The position numbers were made by a program, and so were the translations under genes. A stretch of DNA of 64,000 bases, taken from Saxidomus purpurata (lineage: Eukaryota > Mollusca > Bivalvia > Venerida > Veneridae). The stretch spans positions 33,406,434 through 33,470,433 of the forward strand of contig JAFMSR010000005.1 in assembly GCA_022818135.1 (NCBI GenBank), in the 5' to 3' direction. Below the pieces are notes generated by a model. The model searched no databases. It had not been told where the DNA came from and worked only from the letters and a program-made list of their open reading frames with translations. Positions 24,765 to 36,700 of this stretch are shown one piece after another; position 1 is the first letter of the stretch; the number at the start of each line of letters is the position of its first letter.

Positions 24765-24905
24765 GTTTTTACGAAATAACATTTCGTTTTTAGAAATACA
24801 GTTATTTCGTTTTTAGAAATAACATTTCGTTTTTACGAAATAGCTTTTCGTTTTTATGAAATAACATTTCGTTTTTACGAAATGTATTTCGTAATTACGA
24901 AAAAA
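24765..24905. repeat. array of short palindromes built on TTTCGTTTTTACGAAA
   Basis: At least six alternations of ATTTCG and CGAAAT around TTTTTA or TTTTTAGA spacers. Each monomer is self-complementary, so the array can fold as successive hairpins or one long cruciform. Confidence 0.75.
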
Positions 24906-24929
24906 AAAATGTATCACATGTCACTTCAC

Positions 24930-25840
24930 GGGCACGTAGTAAATCAATATTTTTATAAACTAAGTAAAATAGGGGAATATTGCTGATTTACAAAAAAATA
25001 ATTTCAAAAACTAAGTAGGTTAATGTCTATTTTTGTTGAGCCCGCTTGCGGTGAGCTCGACATAGTTGTCACTTTTGGCAGTTTGGTGTATGTGTGTGCG
25101 TCTGTGCGGTCGTCCGTCCGTCTGATTTTGTCCGGACCATATCTTTTTCATGCATGGATGGATTTTAATGTTACTTGGCACAAATGTTCACCACCATGAG
25201 ATGGAGTGTCATGCGTGAGAACCAGGTCCCTAGGTCTAAGTTCAAGGTCACACTTGGAGGTTAAAGGTCAAATTCAAGAATGACTTTGTCCGGAACATAT
25301 CTTTTTCATGCATCGAGGGATTTTGATGTTACTTGGCACAAATGTTCACCACCATGAGACGTAGTGTCATGCACAAGAACGAGGTCCCTAGGTCTGAGGT
25401 CAAGGTCACACTTGGAGGTTAAAGGTCAAATTCAAGAATGACTTTGTCCGGAGCATTTCTTCTTCATGCATGGAGGGATTTTGATGTTACTTGGTACAAA
25501 TGTTCACCACCATGGGCTACCCTTGCTTTTAGAATTACTTCCCTTTGTTGTTACTATAAATAGCTTATATTGTAACTTTTTTTATCACTTGCCATAGAGT
25601 AAAATCGAGACCTCTTTTCTGTGGTACAACATGCATGTTACATCCAATATTTAGGTGTATTTTGACCTATCTCTACTAAGTAAGGAGTTAGTCCTTTTGA
25701 CAGCTGGTGGGCTCGACATGTTGCACGTGGGCATCTAGTTGATATATTTACGGAAATAAATTGGTTACACGGCATATGCCGTGCCTGACCAATTTATTTT
25801 GGTAAATGTATCAAAATGAACACTAACCTATACTTAGAAT
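24930..25840. mobile_element. older foldback repeat split by a younger insertion
   Basis: The left part, ending AAGTAGGTTAATGTCTATTTT, and the right part, starting GATATATTTACGGAAATAAA, together match the uninterrupted 16.08-16.20 kb sequence. The 0.7 kb between is a separate element. The right part holds a palindrome (ACGGCATATGCCGT). Confidence 0.65.
25035..25740. mobile_element. inserted element with three about 160-bp tandem units
   Basis: Begins GTTGAGCCCGCTTGCGG and ends GGGCATCTAGTTG. Units start near 25125, 25284 and 25444 with TTTGTCCGGA-CAT and contain TTACTTGGCACAAATGTTCA and AAGGTCACACTTGGAGGTTA. No ORF. Confidence 0.7.
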
Positions 25841-26210
25841 GGATTGACAATTTTCAAATTCAGACAGAAGTTAGTTGCGCATAAAACTGAGGTGTGGTAC
25901 TTGGTATTTTTTATTTGGTAAAAATGAAAACTTTTTATGTAACCAATTATGGTAGTGTTAAAGACAGATAGATAATGGTGTCATATTTCTTTGCATATTT
26001 TTTTACATATATAATAATGTTAAATTCATTATATGTCTGCAAAGAACAATATATACTTTTTAATCTTAATTTGCCTATCCGAGTGCATAAAACAAAATAA
26101 TAAGCTGTAATACAAATTGGTACAAAATCAGTAGTAACTGTTCTGGAATTAATAAAAAAATAGTAAGTCCTGACTGAATTATATGGGGAAATTGTTTCTT
26201 AATTTTTCAG

Positions 26211-26252
26211 ACACATCTTACTTTGCTGAGTATGGACCCATTGACTACTTGA
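26211..26252 (+). other. possible alternative terminal exon of ABCA2-like gene
   Basis: Acceptor TTAATTTTTCAG at 26199-26210. Spliced from 23024 in phase 0 it adds 13 residues (THLTLLSMDPLTT) to a TGA. A second frame of the same segment is open for longer, so the coding assignment is ambiguous. Confidence 0.25.
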
Positions 26253-26559
26253 AATCCAGTATGATTTGTTGCCAAGACAACAGGGGCAACAACTCAAGAA
26301 CATGTCTTCAGCAAAGGCTCTTCCCATTGAAGGATCTCAAATATTTTACAAATGTATTTTTATTGACAAAAAATTTTCCATTTTGTTATGCTATACTCAT
26401 TTGGTGTTTTTGGTGTCCATGTGCTATATATATATATTTATATACCAGTATCACAAAGTGCTTCAGATGCTGAAAGTGGTAAAATGTTGTAAGTTCTATA
26501 AAGTCATTAGTTCTGTGAGGTCACATGCTTACATCATAAATGTTAATTTCACCCTTACC

Positions 26560-26725
26560 TAAGCTGTTGAAATGGACTTGTCCATTTTATGCTTTGAACA
26601 ATACATTGTACTATAAATTATCCGAAGGAAGGTCATTAAGAATGATCTGACTAAATACCAAAGTGTAGATCATTATTACACTGCATGGATGTGACTTTCG
26701 TCACAGAGATAGCAGAACTTGTTAC
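26560..26725. mobile_element. hairpin MITE copy, diverged
   Basis: AAATGGACTTGTCCATTTTA and AGTGTAGATCATTATTACAC match the wording of the GTGCAGATCATGAT family. Confidence 0.45.
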
Positions 26726-26769
26726 CTGGCAGCAGAGTGTGTTTTTTGAAGGCAGTTTCACATTCATAC

Positions 26770-27785
26770 AGATGTAACTCGTAGTTGTTACTGTTGCTGA
26801 TGTAACTGGTAGTTGTAACTGTTGCAGATGTAACTGTCTTAGATGTAACTGTTTCAGATGTAACTGGTAGTTGTAACTGTTGCAGATGTAACTGCTAGAC
26901 GTAACTGTTTCAGATGTAACTGGTAGTTGTAACTGTTGCAGATGTAACTGTTTCAGATGTAACTGGTAGTTGCAACTGTTGCAGATGTAACTGTCTCAGA
27001 TGTAACTGTTTCAGATGTAACTGGTAGTTGCAACTGTTGCAGATGTAACTGTCTCAGATGTAACTGTTTCAGATGTAACTGGTAGTTGTAACTGTTGCAG
27101 ATGTAACTGTCTCAGATGTAAGTGTTTCAGATGTAACTTAACTGGTAGTTGTAACTGTTGCAGATGTAACTGTCTCAGATGTAACTGTTTCAGATGTAAC
27201 TGGTAGTTGTAACTGTTGCAGATGTAACTGTCTCAGATGTAACTGGTAGTTGCAACTGTTGCAGATGTAACTGTCTCAGATGTAACTGTTTCAGATGTAA
27301 CTGTTTCAGATGTAACTGGTAGTTGCAACTGTTGCAGATGTAACTGTCTCAGATGTAACTGTTTCAGATGTAACTGTTTCAGATGTAACTGTTTCAGATG
27401 TAACTGTTTCAGATGTAACTGGTAGTTGTAACTGTTGCAGATGTAACTGTCTCAGATGTAACTGTTGCAGATGTAACTGTTTCAGATGTAACTGTTTCAG
27501 ATGTAACTGTTTCAGATGTAACTGGTAGTTGTAACTGTTGCAGATGTAACTGTCTCAGATGTAACTGTCTCAGATGTAACTTAACTGGTAGTTGTAACTG
27601 TTGCAGATGTAACTGTCTCAGACGTAACTGTTGCAGATGTAACTTGTAGTTGCAACTGTTGCAGATGTAACTGTCTCAGACGTAACTGTTTCAGATGTAA
27701 CTGGTAGTTGTAACTGTTGCAGATGTAACTGTCTCAGACATAACTGTTTCAGATGTAACTGGTAGTTGCAACTGTCTCAGCTATA
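26770..27785. repeat. minisatellite of GATGTAACTG units
   Basis: About 1 kb built from 15-bp units (GATGTAACTGTTTCA and GATGTAACTGTCTCA) and a 28-bp unit (GATGTAACTGGTAGTTGTAA then CTGTTGCA), arranged mostly as 28+15+15. No sustained protein frame. Confidence 0.95.
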
Positions 27786-27962
27786 ACTTCATTCTGACAT
27801 TGTGTAATGAAAATACTGTTGTGTTTCAGTCAATTTATGGATATCTGTATATAGGGTGCAGAAATTTGTTACTTTTGAAGTAAGATTGGGTCAGTAAAAT
27901 AATACGATTTTTGCAGGGTACAACTTCCTACTAGCCGATCTTAAACAAGACCACGGCAACAT

Positions 27963-28255
27963 ATGTGCTCATTTCATATGGTTCATGTACAAACATTGCT
28001 GTGGAAACATTATGTGCTCATATCATATTGCTTATGTACAAACATTGCTGTGGAAACATTATGTGCTCATATCATATTGCTTATGTACAAACATTGCTGT
28101 GGAAACATTATGTGCTCATATCATATTGTTCATGTACAAACATTGCTGTGGAAACATTATGTGCTCATTTCATATTGTTCATGCACAAACATTGCTGTAG
28201 AAACAATAAGTGCTCATTTCATGTTTTTTTCATGTACAAAAATAATATGTTTTGC
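27963..28255. repeat. 49-bp minisatellite, about six copies
   Basis: Starts at 27963, 28012, 28061, 28110, 28159 and 28208, exactly 49 bp apart. The unit contains TGTACAAACATTGCTGTGG. Because 49 is 1 mod 3, the same peptide set cycles through all three frames, which explains the overlapping ORFs here. Confidence 0.95.
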
Positions 28256-28507
28256 AGAGCTTTATGTAATGTTTGCACAAATGGTTTTATTCATCTTCCA
28301 GAATTGTATTTAAATTGACTAATAAGAACAGCTTGCCATGCTTTTGCCGCAGAAATACGTTGGAATTTGAGGGCAATTATACATGTATTGTAACTGAAAA
28401 TGGGATAGAGTAGGGATATTTGTGTCAGTTAATACATTTTAAAGCAATAATCATGGTTTTCTGAAAATTTTGTGATTATTTCTTGTGTGATTTTTTTCAG
28501 CAATGTC

Positions 28508-28857
28508 TGTTAAAGTCCCAGGATCTTTTTGAATCTTCAGATATGTTTAATAAATATACTGATAAGATACTGATAGAACCATGTTCTATTCACGATTAAA
28601 CAATGTTCTATTCACTTTTAACATATTGATTCCGTTTGTATTCAAGTTGCTTTTTTACGAAAAAGATGTTCCAGGAAGCCTTTTTTTATTTTTTGCAATA
28701 TCATTCAAAAAAATACTGCTCTATATTTTTAACATGTACATCAATTTAAAAGGTAAAGTTATGAATGTTTTTGGTACAAATGAAGGTTACTTCCGCTGGT
28801 AAGACATCTTTCTTGTTAAAATAAGAGCTACTTATCAATGTGGTCAAGGGACTTTAA
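28508..28857. mobile_element. MITE with TTAAAGTCCC inverted ends
   Basis: TTAAAGTCCCAGGATC at the left and AAGGGACTTTAA at the right. Both ends carry TTAA, consistent with a TTAA target site. Followed by a (GTT)n microsatellite at 28860-28881. Confidence 0.6.
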
Positions 28858-28881
28858 TGATTGTTGTTGTTGTTGTTGTTG

Positions 28882-31800
28882 TGTGATATATTTTTAGCTG
28901 TACAATGCAAAAAGGATGTAGAGAGAACAGAACAGAAACATTTGTTCTTTTTTGTTCTGTTCCAATCTGTATTTGAGACCCTATTAAAATTCAACTATAT
29001 ACATGTTCATTTGTGAAAGGGGTTGCCACTTTGTCAAGTGGAATGTGTGCTAGTAAATTGAAAACATTTTCTCTTCTTACCTTCTACTTAAATTGCTTTT
29101 GTGTGTGCTAATTGAAACGTCTAGTCTAAAATTATCAGCATTTTAAATTATCATCAATTAGAAATGTACTATGTTTAATTGAATGAATCTTGAGTCCCCC
29201 TATTTAGCTTAGCTAATTTATGTCAGTTTTGCAGTCATCCCTGGAAATTTATTTTATTTAATATTCTGTTTGTTATATAGGCTTTCTTCTTTTAAGAGAT
29301 AATTTTGCTTATTAACACGGTGCTTTATACATACATGTTCATTTATCACAGGGAAGTTTTTATGCTTTTGTCAGTTCAGACATACATACCAGGGTTTTGA
29401 AGCAAACAGTTGTAAGTCCTGTATTGTACATAAGTTACAACTGTATTGCAATTTATCCTCAGTAACTTCACAATAAGTAATAAACTTGCGTTTCATTTCA
29501 TTTGGTTCAGTTCTGATTTGTTCATGAAAACTCAGTGCAATACATGTTTTTATTTAAAAAAAAACATTCCTCTTTTTGTGGAAGTATTTATCAAATCAAA
29601 TCATGGAAATGCTGTCATATTTATTTGTATCTATTTATAGATATTCAGTGTTTTCTTGCCAGATACTTACATACAGTTGTTTTAGGATAAAGTGACAGTG
29701 ATGAAACAGATGCTTATGTACACAACAGTTTGCAATCATTGCATAGAAAGGTAGATCATGCCTGCAAGAAAAGATTTAATCCTTTATATTATCCAATGAT
29801 TTTACACGATTGTAATAATGATACTGGATTCTTCCACTGTGTCACTATCACATTATCCTAACTGAGCTGTACAGTATATTTTATCAGTATATAGTCAAAT
29901 CCAGATGTTCCTTTTGAGGTTTTTTTCTTTTATTCGTTTAGCCTATTGTATCAATCTTGTGGCATGCTGGCACATATAGGAATTTCAAGCGAATGCACAG
30001 CCGGTTACCAACTGCATTTTATGAAAAGAATTGGCGCACCTATTTTGTTGAACGCCTTGAAGTCTGTGATGACAATTGCAATTATTTTCAGTTAACATAT
30101 CAGTCAAAACAACTTATATCAGTCAAAACAACTTTACAATGTTTAATATATTAGTATAAGGTAAAATTGTGTGCCGTTTGTATCATTATGTAGTTAGATT
30201 ATGTATGCTGTACCAGTTCAATTTTATGCTGTCATCATTTGCTGAATTTAAGTGCATGCACTGTAGTTACTAAGCTATAAAGCTTGATATAAACAGTTGA
30301 AGAATAATAAATGTATGTCCAGCATTTGGAAATGATTACATAATAATTCACCGCCAAAACAACAAACTAACCTAATCTACCTTGAAGTTCATTTGGCACT
30401 GATTTGTTGTTTTTATTAATTAAATATTTGTACTGAAACTCTGTGTAACTTTTACTTAGGAATTCTGTTGAGTCAAAGTAAAACAATTTGGACATATATG
30501 TATATTATTTCAATAAATAGGTGTTAGAAAAAACATGCAAAGTTGTCCAATTTAAACATCTTCAACATTTCCAATGCTACCCCCACACCCCCATTTAATA
30601 TAAAATTACTGTCCATAATTGGTTGTGAATTTTAATTTCTTTTTGCATAGGTACAGTCCAACCTGTGCAAAAATTCACCTGTATTTAAGAGTCGACTTGT
30701 AATAACAGTCATTAGTCTTTATGTCAAGGGAGTATAATTATTGAGTTTTCCCCCTGTATTAAAGCTGTTTGTTCACAGTTTTGGGTGGAATAAAAAATCC
30801 AAAATGATATCCTAAAATAGCAAGCAGTTTTAAGAAGCCGCTTTTTACAGTGGCCATTCTTTGAGCTACCCTTCATTGGCTTCCTTAAGCAGGTTGTACT
30901 GTATGCAGTATACAACTGATGAGTTAACTGAAGAATTAGGCTGGTATAGTTCAACAACAATCCATGAGGTGTGACTTACATGTCCTCCTCGGTACCTATG
31001 GTTGTTTTCTAATACGCTGAAACTGCGTGAATGTTGTTGATCTATATTTCTAATATTTTTGAATTTATTTTTGTATCCAGAATTTTTCAAGCATATTTAC
31101 CTGTTAAATAAAGATATTTTTTTTATGAGTTCAATGCTAAATATACATTCACATTAAAATAACTATATATTGGAGACTATAATATGGTGACAAAATGTTC
31201 CGGTGTTTCTGTTATGAAGATTCTGTATAAGATAATACAAACATTTCAAACATTTGTTATGTTTTATGTATATTTTATGACATTCTATGTTTTGATGATT
31301 ATTCAATTGGTGACTACTGACTACATTTCTATGTTTTCATATCCCAGCTCAATTTAATTGTGGGAAAGATGTGTGTTATTTTGGTTTGGTGACTTTTTAA
31401 AATCTGCTAATTAATAATACATGGTACATGTACTAGGACATTGGATTAAAGGCAGAGTTTCAATAGTTAAACTTTTTTTGTCCACTTTTGCAGGCATTTT
31501 TAATATGATGATTATCAGAGTAAAATTATATAACAGTGGTCTGTTTTAAAAATAAATGTAACCAAAAGAATCACTGTGCTTTACTTCAGACTTAAAGCTA
31601 GGTAAAGGCAGGGTGTTTATCAAGATTAATCTATCATTTCAGAGTGAAAACTGCCTTACTTGTCTCAGTGGCCTTAAACCTGGTCTAATTGGTAACCAAT
31701 TTTAACTGTCATGATCAAGTGGTCCAGACGGTTAACAGTTAAAAGAGGTATCACTGTATTGCAACAAACCATTGAAACTCTGTCTTTAAACCATGCAATA

Positions 31801-32164
31801 GCATTTTCATGTCTTCAAGTAGCATACATTGTAAAAGCATTTTCAATATTGACACACAATATCATGTCTTTCAAGTTGTGTCTTCACAACAAAAAATAAA
31901 CGTCTATTTCATTTATTGTTTTTGCCTTCTTCTTTCATACACTTAGATTGAACCCTCTCCCCAATAATAGCTTCAGGAAAAAAATGTAAGACCAGATTGC
32001 TAGAAAATAATGGTTGAGTCCCTTTGAAGAACAAGAGCAGTCCTGCTCCTCACTGCTGAAGGCAACATGTGTCTTTAAATCCTGACCCTGGGGCAAATAG
32101 ACAAAAAATGTTTTCTCCCTGGTTAAAATACAAATGTACATGCAAGATGCCACTTCGTGTTACG
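28882..32164. other. AT-rich DNA without recognisable genes
   Basis: Only short ORFs, with no motif, no codon pattern and no strong tandem structure. No RNA gene was recognised. Confidence 0.6.
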
Positions 32165-32345
32165 TTCTACCTCTGTGGTCAAGTGATTAGCTTTTCACTG
32201 ATTATGTGTCATGGGTTCAAGCCAGACTATCAATATCACTTGGCAGGAAAGTTGGCAGGTTCTTTCAGAGGATGAGGTTTTAGTACTAGTCCCAGGAAGG
32301 ATGGTTGGGTTCAAGTGCCTGCCTAACTGAAGTACTGTTAATGCA
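32165..32345 (+). mobile_element. tRNA-derived SINE
   Basis: CTCTGTGGTCAAGTGATTAG (A box-like) and GTCATGGGTTCAAGCC (B box-like), then GTCCCAGGAAGGATGG, also seen in related form in the SINE at 22.5 kb (GGTCCTTCCAAGGATAG). Confidence 0.6.
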
Positions 32346-32639
32346 CCTCAAAAAAGACAACAAAAAGTGTAACAAAAATCTCGGATGAAAACAGATATTC
32401 TACTTTTGGTAATGTTACTCACCACCTGGGCAAGCTGTGTTACCAGATTGCTATTGAGGAAAGCAATCCCATCTTTTACATGATTATCTCCCCCTGCCTT
32501 GACGGAGGGGATATGGAAATGGGCTCCATCTGTCCATCCGCTCTTATGAATAGGTACTTGGGAGGCTGAACTGTCCCTAGCAGTCAATTCTATTCATTCC
32601 ATAGGATAATTGGCTGTTATGTGGCTAAAACTAGACACT

Positions 32640-33310
32640 TTGAACATTCTTTGGTCTGTTATACGTTTGTGGGAGCATAACTATGAAAGTATTTAAGGGA
32701 AATTTATTTAAACTTTACACACAGACAGAGGACATGGAGAGGAAGTGCAGTGCCCATAAACCATAACTCTACCTTGCCTAAATTTAAGCTCACCTGGCAC
32801 TAAGTGCCAGAGTGAGTTATTAGAATCCCATTTCGTCTGTCGTACGGTGTGCGGTGTATGTCCGTTAACATTTTCCTTCAAGCGACATCTCTGAAACCAC
32901 TGGGCCTATGTTGATGAAACTTGGCAGGGATGTTCCTTGCATGAAACCAAAATCTTTCAAAGAATTCCATTCCATGCAGAACTCTTGTTGCTATGACAAC
33001 AAATAGGAAAAACTTAAACAATATTCTTCTCAAGAACAGGAAGGCCTAGAGCTTAGATATTCGGCATGTGGCATTGTGAAATGGTCCTCTACCAAAATTG
33101 TTCAAATTATGACACCTGGGTCAAAATTGACCCTGCCGGGGGGTGGGGGAAGAGGAGAGGGGGGTCGGGGCAGGGTTGGGGCAGTCACTTAATTTTACAT
33201 AGGCTTTTGTAGGAAAACTTCATTTCTAAACCCAGAAGGCCTAGAAGTTAGATATTTAGCATTGCCTAGTGGACTTGGCAAGACCCTTGGGTTAAAATTT
33301 AGACTGCAGA
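32640..33310. mobile_element. AGCTCACCTGGCAC repeat inserted in a TGTCCGGAGC-type repeat
   Basis: 32640-32786 is one unit of the AGTGCAGTGCCCATAAACCATAA repeat; at 32787 the hairpin AGCTCACCTGGCAC begins. The element includes a very G-rich run (33138-33180) and fades near 33310. Its right end may be the fragment at 34047-34270. Confidence 0.65.
33138..33183 (+). other. G-quadruplex-prone run
   Basis: Seven G-tracts of 3-6 within about 45 bp, inside the repeat copy; separated mostly by 1-3 bases with one 9-base gap. Confidence 0.6.
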
Positions 33311-33662
33311 GAATTCACTTGATTTTACACTCTTAAGATTTATAAAGAAATCTTGAAATGGGCCTTATGCATTATTTTGAGTTCTAAGGTATTCAGATTG
33401 TCTATATAGATCAGCATTTAAAAACACTTTTTATGTTATTTCCAGTACATTTAAGTTTTTTTTAATTGAACACCTCACTGGCCAATTTTGTTGCAGTTTT
33501 GACTGATCAATTTCAACCTGTTCAGTACACATCTTGAGGTTAGTGGAGGTCATTCACCATAATTCAGTATCACAAGGTCATGCAGTGGGCAATTATGTCA
33601 TTTTCTTGACAAAATTCTCCTGGAAAAGGTAAGTATCCTCACATACTATTAGATAGAGAGCA

Positions 33663-34047
33663 AATTGGTCTTTGAAAAATGAATAGACATTGTGGAGATC
33701 ATGATCACACAGCAAAATAATGAATAGCTAACAGTGCAGATCATAAATAGACAGCAAAGTATGAATAATGAACAGTGCAATTCGTGATCACACAGCAAAA
33801 TATGAATAGGGATAAACTGTGCAGATCATGATCAGACAGCAAAATAATGCATAGTAAACAGTGCAGGTCATGATCAGACAGCAAAAATTAAATAGCTGAC
33901 AGTGCAGAGCATGACCAGACAGTATAAAATGAAAAGCTTACAGTGCAGATCATGATCAGACAGCAAAAAGTTAATAGCCAACAGTGCAGATCATGATCAG
34001 ACAGCAAAAAGTTAATAGCCAACAGTGCAGATCATGATCAGACAGCA
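33663..34047. repeat. tandem array of about 45-bp units carrying ATCATGAT palindromes
   Basis: Seven to eight copies of AACAGTGCAGATCATGATCA followed by GACAGCAAAA and an A/T-rich spacer. The core is the same motif as in the dispersed hairpin MITEs, here amplified in direct tandem. Confidence 0.85.
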
Positions 34048-34270
34048 AAATAATGAGGCCTAGAGGTTAGATATTCAGCATGTGGCATGACTCTCTACCA
34101 ACATTGTTCAAATCATGACTTCAGGGTCCAAATTAACCCTGCCCGGGGGTCTCTTGATTTTACATAGGCTTAGAGGAAAATTGTGAGCCAAAGGTAAAAA
34201 TTGACCCTTTCTTCTACTATAGCCAATGTTAGACAGGTGAGCGATGTAGGGCTATCATGGCCCTCTTGTA
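34047..34270. mobile_element. right end of AGCTCACCTGGCAC repeat
   Basis: GAGGCCTAGAGGTTAGATAT to GGGCTATCATGGCCCTCTTG matches the 3' part of the family; the left end is not contiguous. Confidence 0.65.
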
Positions 34271-35094
34271 TATATAAAAGTTTTCTCTTTCGACTAAGAG
34301 ACTCCGCAATCATTGTCATGCACCTTCAGAATTTGTTTATTATAAGCTGCAAATTTTATCAGATTTGCTCATTTCTTAACCATTTAGTATCTTTATGGTT
34401 TACTTTGGTCCAGTTCCATGTGGGGCGTTTGAAGCCAGTGAACATGAAAATATTAACCAAACATGATACTTTATTGCACAAGTATTTTATTGTATATACT
34501 TGTTTCAGTTTATTTTTGATAGTAATATAGATAATACCATGTATAGCAGATAAGATATTAGCCTTTACCTATTGAACACAGAGTAGTCTCCATTAATGTC
34601 AGCACTTAACTTGGCGATGCTTATATCTTTAACGGTGTTAAGAATTGGCGCATTTGATGTTGACCGCCAATGTCGCCAAAATAAAACCACCGACAATATA
34701 TCAACTTATACAGTCCTACATGTATGCCATTTTAGGACCGAGGGGATTTGGAAGTACGCTCGAACAGAGTGATCATGATCTGCACTCATTACAACGCCGG
34801 ACTCACATAAGGCTTAATTTGGTATTAATAAGAAGTTTTGCAAGAATTATGTCCACTCATCTTTCAGTTATGTGTGAAATACCCAATGTATGCAAGGGGG
34901 GGGTATAATCCCTGTGATTGTTACGATGGTTTCACCTTATAAATTAATAATTGTGGATTTGATATAATACATGATCAGTTTAGTGATGACATTAAAGGAT
35001 TAAGCAGTATTTGCTCCCTTGGGAAAGTGAGATATATTCTCTTCTAACAGTAAATGGTGAACACTAAATTGTACAAATTTTGTCTCTTTATGCA

Positions 35095-35171
35095 GACATA
35101 CAGTGTGAAAGAAGATGTCAGAAGACCTCTGATTTACCTGTTGGAGCCAAATACCCAAGTCTGGACCAAAG
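35095..35171 (+). other. orphan exon-like segment
   Basis: Acceptor CTCTTTATGCAG and donor AAAG/GTAAAT. Open in two frames; one (TYSVKEDVRRPLIYLLEP and on) leaves phase 1 and could join 39395-39430. No family recognised. Confidence 0.25.
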
Positions 35172-35439
35172 GTAAATAAATTTTGCTCTTCATTTATATT
35201 AGGAATCATTGTATCAGCATTGGACATCATCTCTGAGAAGGATTATGGGATTGATTTGAGAACATCAATGAAGTCATCAGGATTATCAACTTAAGAAATT
35301 GAGCTCAAAAAGACAGCTTCCTTCATAGCTTTCACTGGGTTGCAACTTAAGAAATTTGTTTAAAGGGTTGTTTAAAGGGTGTTTAAAGGGTTGTTTAATT
35401 TATACAAATTTATTTTAGTTTGATTATGAAGAAAGCTCC

Positions 35440-35665
35440 GTAGCTTATTTAAACGCTCTCAAACACTCATTTCAGATGTCATCACATTTGCGAGAGAGGC
35501 AGCAAGTTTTTCATTGCTGCTACCTATTTACAGCTGGGTAGACTGAGGCATGTGTGGTTTCAGTGTCTTTGCCCAAGTTCACACCTCATGCTCTCACTGG
35601 GATTTGAACTCGGTACCTCTGGTTACGGAGGCGAACGACCTAACCACTGAGCTATTGAGGCCCAC
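35440..35665 (-). mobile_element. tRNA-derived SINE, minus strand
   Basis: Read on the minus strand: CTCAATAGCTCAGTGGTTAG (A box), then GAGTTCAAATCCCAGTGAGA (B box), spaced as in a tRNA, followed by a body with CTTGGGCAAAGACACTGAAA. The head resembles a real tRNA more closely than the other SINEs here, but no acceptor stem closes it. Confidence 0.8.
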
Positions 35666-36351
35666 AATGGGTTGTTTAAAGGTTGCATGCAACTTAAGGA
35701 ACAGCATGTGATAGAGAAGTTCTCAAATTTCAGGGATTTGTCAGAGAATTGTGTGTCTCGTAATTTGTAACTACTTAAAAGTACTATAAAACATGATTAT
35801 ACTTATAATCACCTGTGGGATAAATTAGAAATTAACTAAACAGCTAAAGAGTTCAGAGGGTATCAAGGAAAGGTGATTTAAACACTGGCTAAAATTCAGC
35901 AAAAATGGGGATTGTCCAAAATAGATATAAAATACATATATTTGTATAGTACCGTAGAAAGTGGACATTGCACACCAAATGTTGCTAAATTTTATATGTT
36001 ATTGTTATTCAATGTTTCATTTTCTTACTGTAAAAGTCAACAATGTTATTCTATATTTTGTTGTTGTATGTTTGATATTCATATTCAATTTCAATTTCTT
36101 TATTCTGATTCAGCCAAAATCTTTGGCACTGTATATGTCTGGTGCATAATATTTCATCGAAAGTCATTTTGTTGAATATGACAATTTGTCAAATAAGACA
36201 ATTGGTTTAATACAACATTTTGTTGCAGACAAGACTACTAAAATTGTATAAAAATTAGTTTAAGCATTATGACACTTGGTCAAAAGCTGTCAAACTGCAC
36301 AATAATCCGTTCAATTTGTTACCAAATTATTGCAAGTTAGTGGCTTCATTT

Positions 36352-36700
36352 TTAGCTTGGCTCCCTCACTGTCTGACTAAGTCTGTTCACCATTTCCTTC
36401 AAACGGCATCTCCCAGAAACTACTGGGCCAATGTGGATGAAACTTGGCAGGGATGTTCCTTGTATGAAGCTCTATCAAAATAATTCCATTTTATGAAGAG
36501 CTTTGAACATAAACATAAAAAATCTTCGCAAAAAACCAGAAAGCACAGACCTTAGATATTGGACTCCCTTGGCAGTTTCAACTTTTACCCGTGTCCTGAT
36601 TTGAACAGTTTTGGTAAATGCTACAATCTAAATAAATCAGCCCTAGGCCTTGTGGTTTCAGAGAAGAAGATTTTTAATGCTTTTTGTGTCGCCCTTTAGG
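36352..36700. mobile_element. AGCTCACCTGGCAC repeat, truncated copy
   Basis: Contains CACCATTTCCTTCAAACGGC, TGGATGAAACTTGGCAGGGA and TGTTCCTTGTATGAAGCTCT; both ends are degraded. Confidence 0.65.

Noticed and set aside
26183..26473. 96-codon ORF with hydrophobic end
   Set aside because: Runs through the splice acceptor at 26210 into AT-rich sequence; no domain.
35590..35663. Genuine tRNA gene on the minus strand
   Set aside because: A and B boxes are good but no closed acceptor stem and a SINE body follows.
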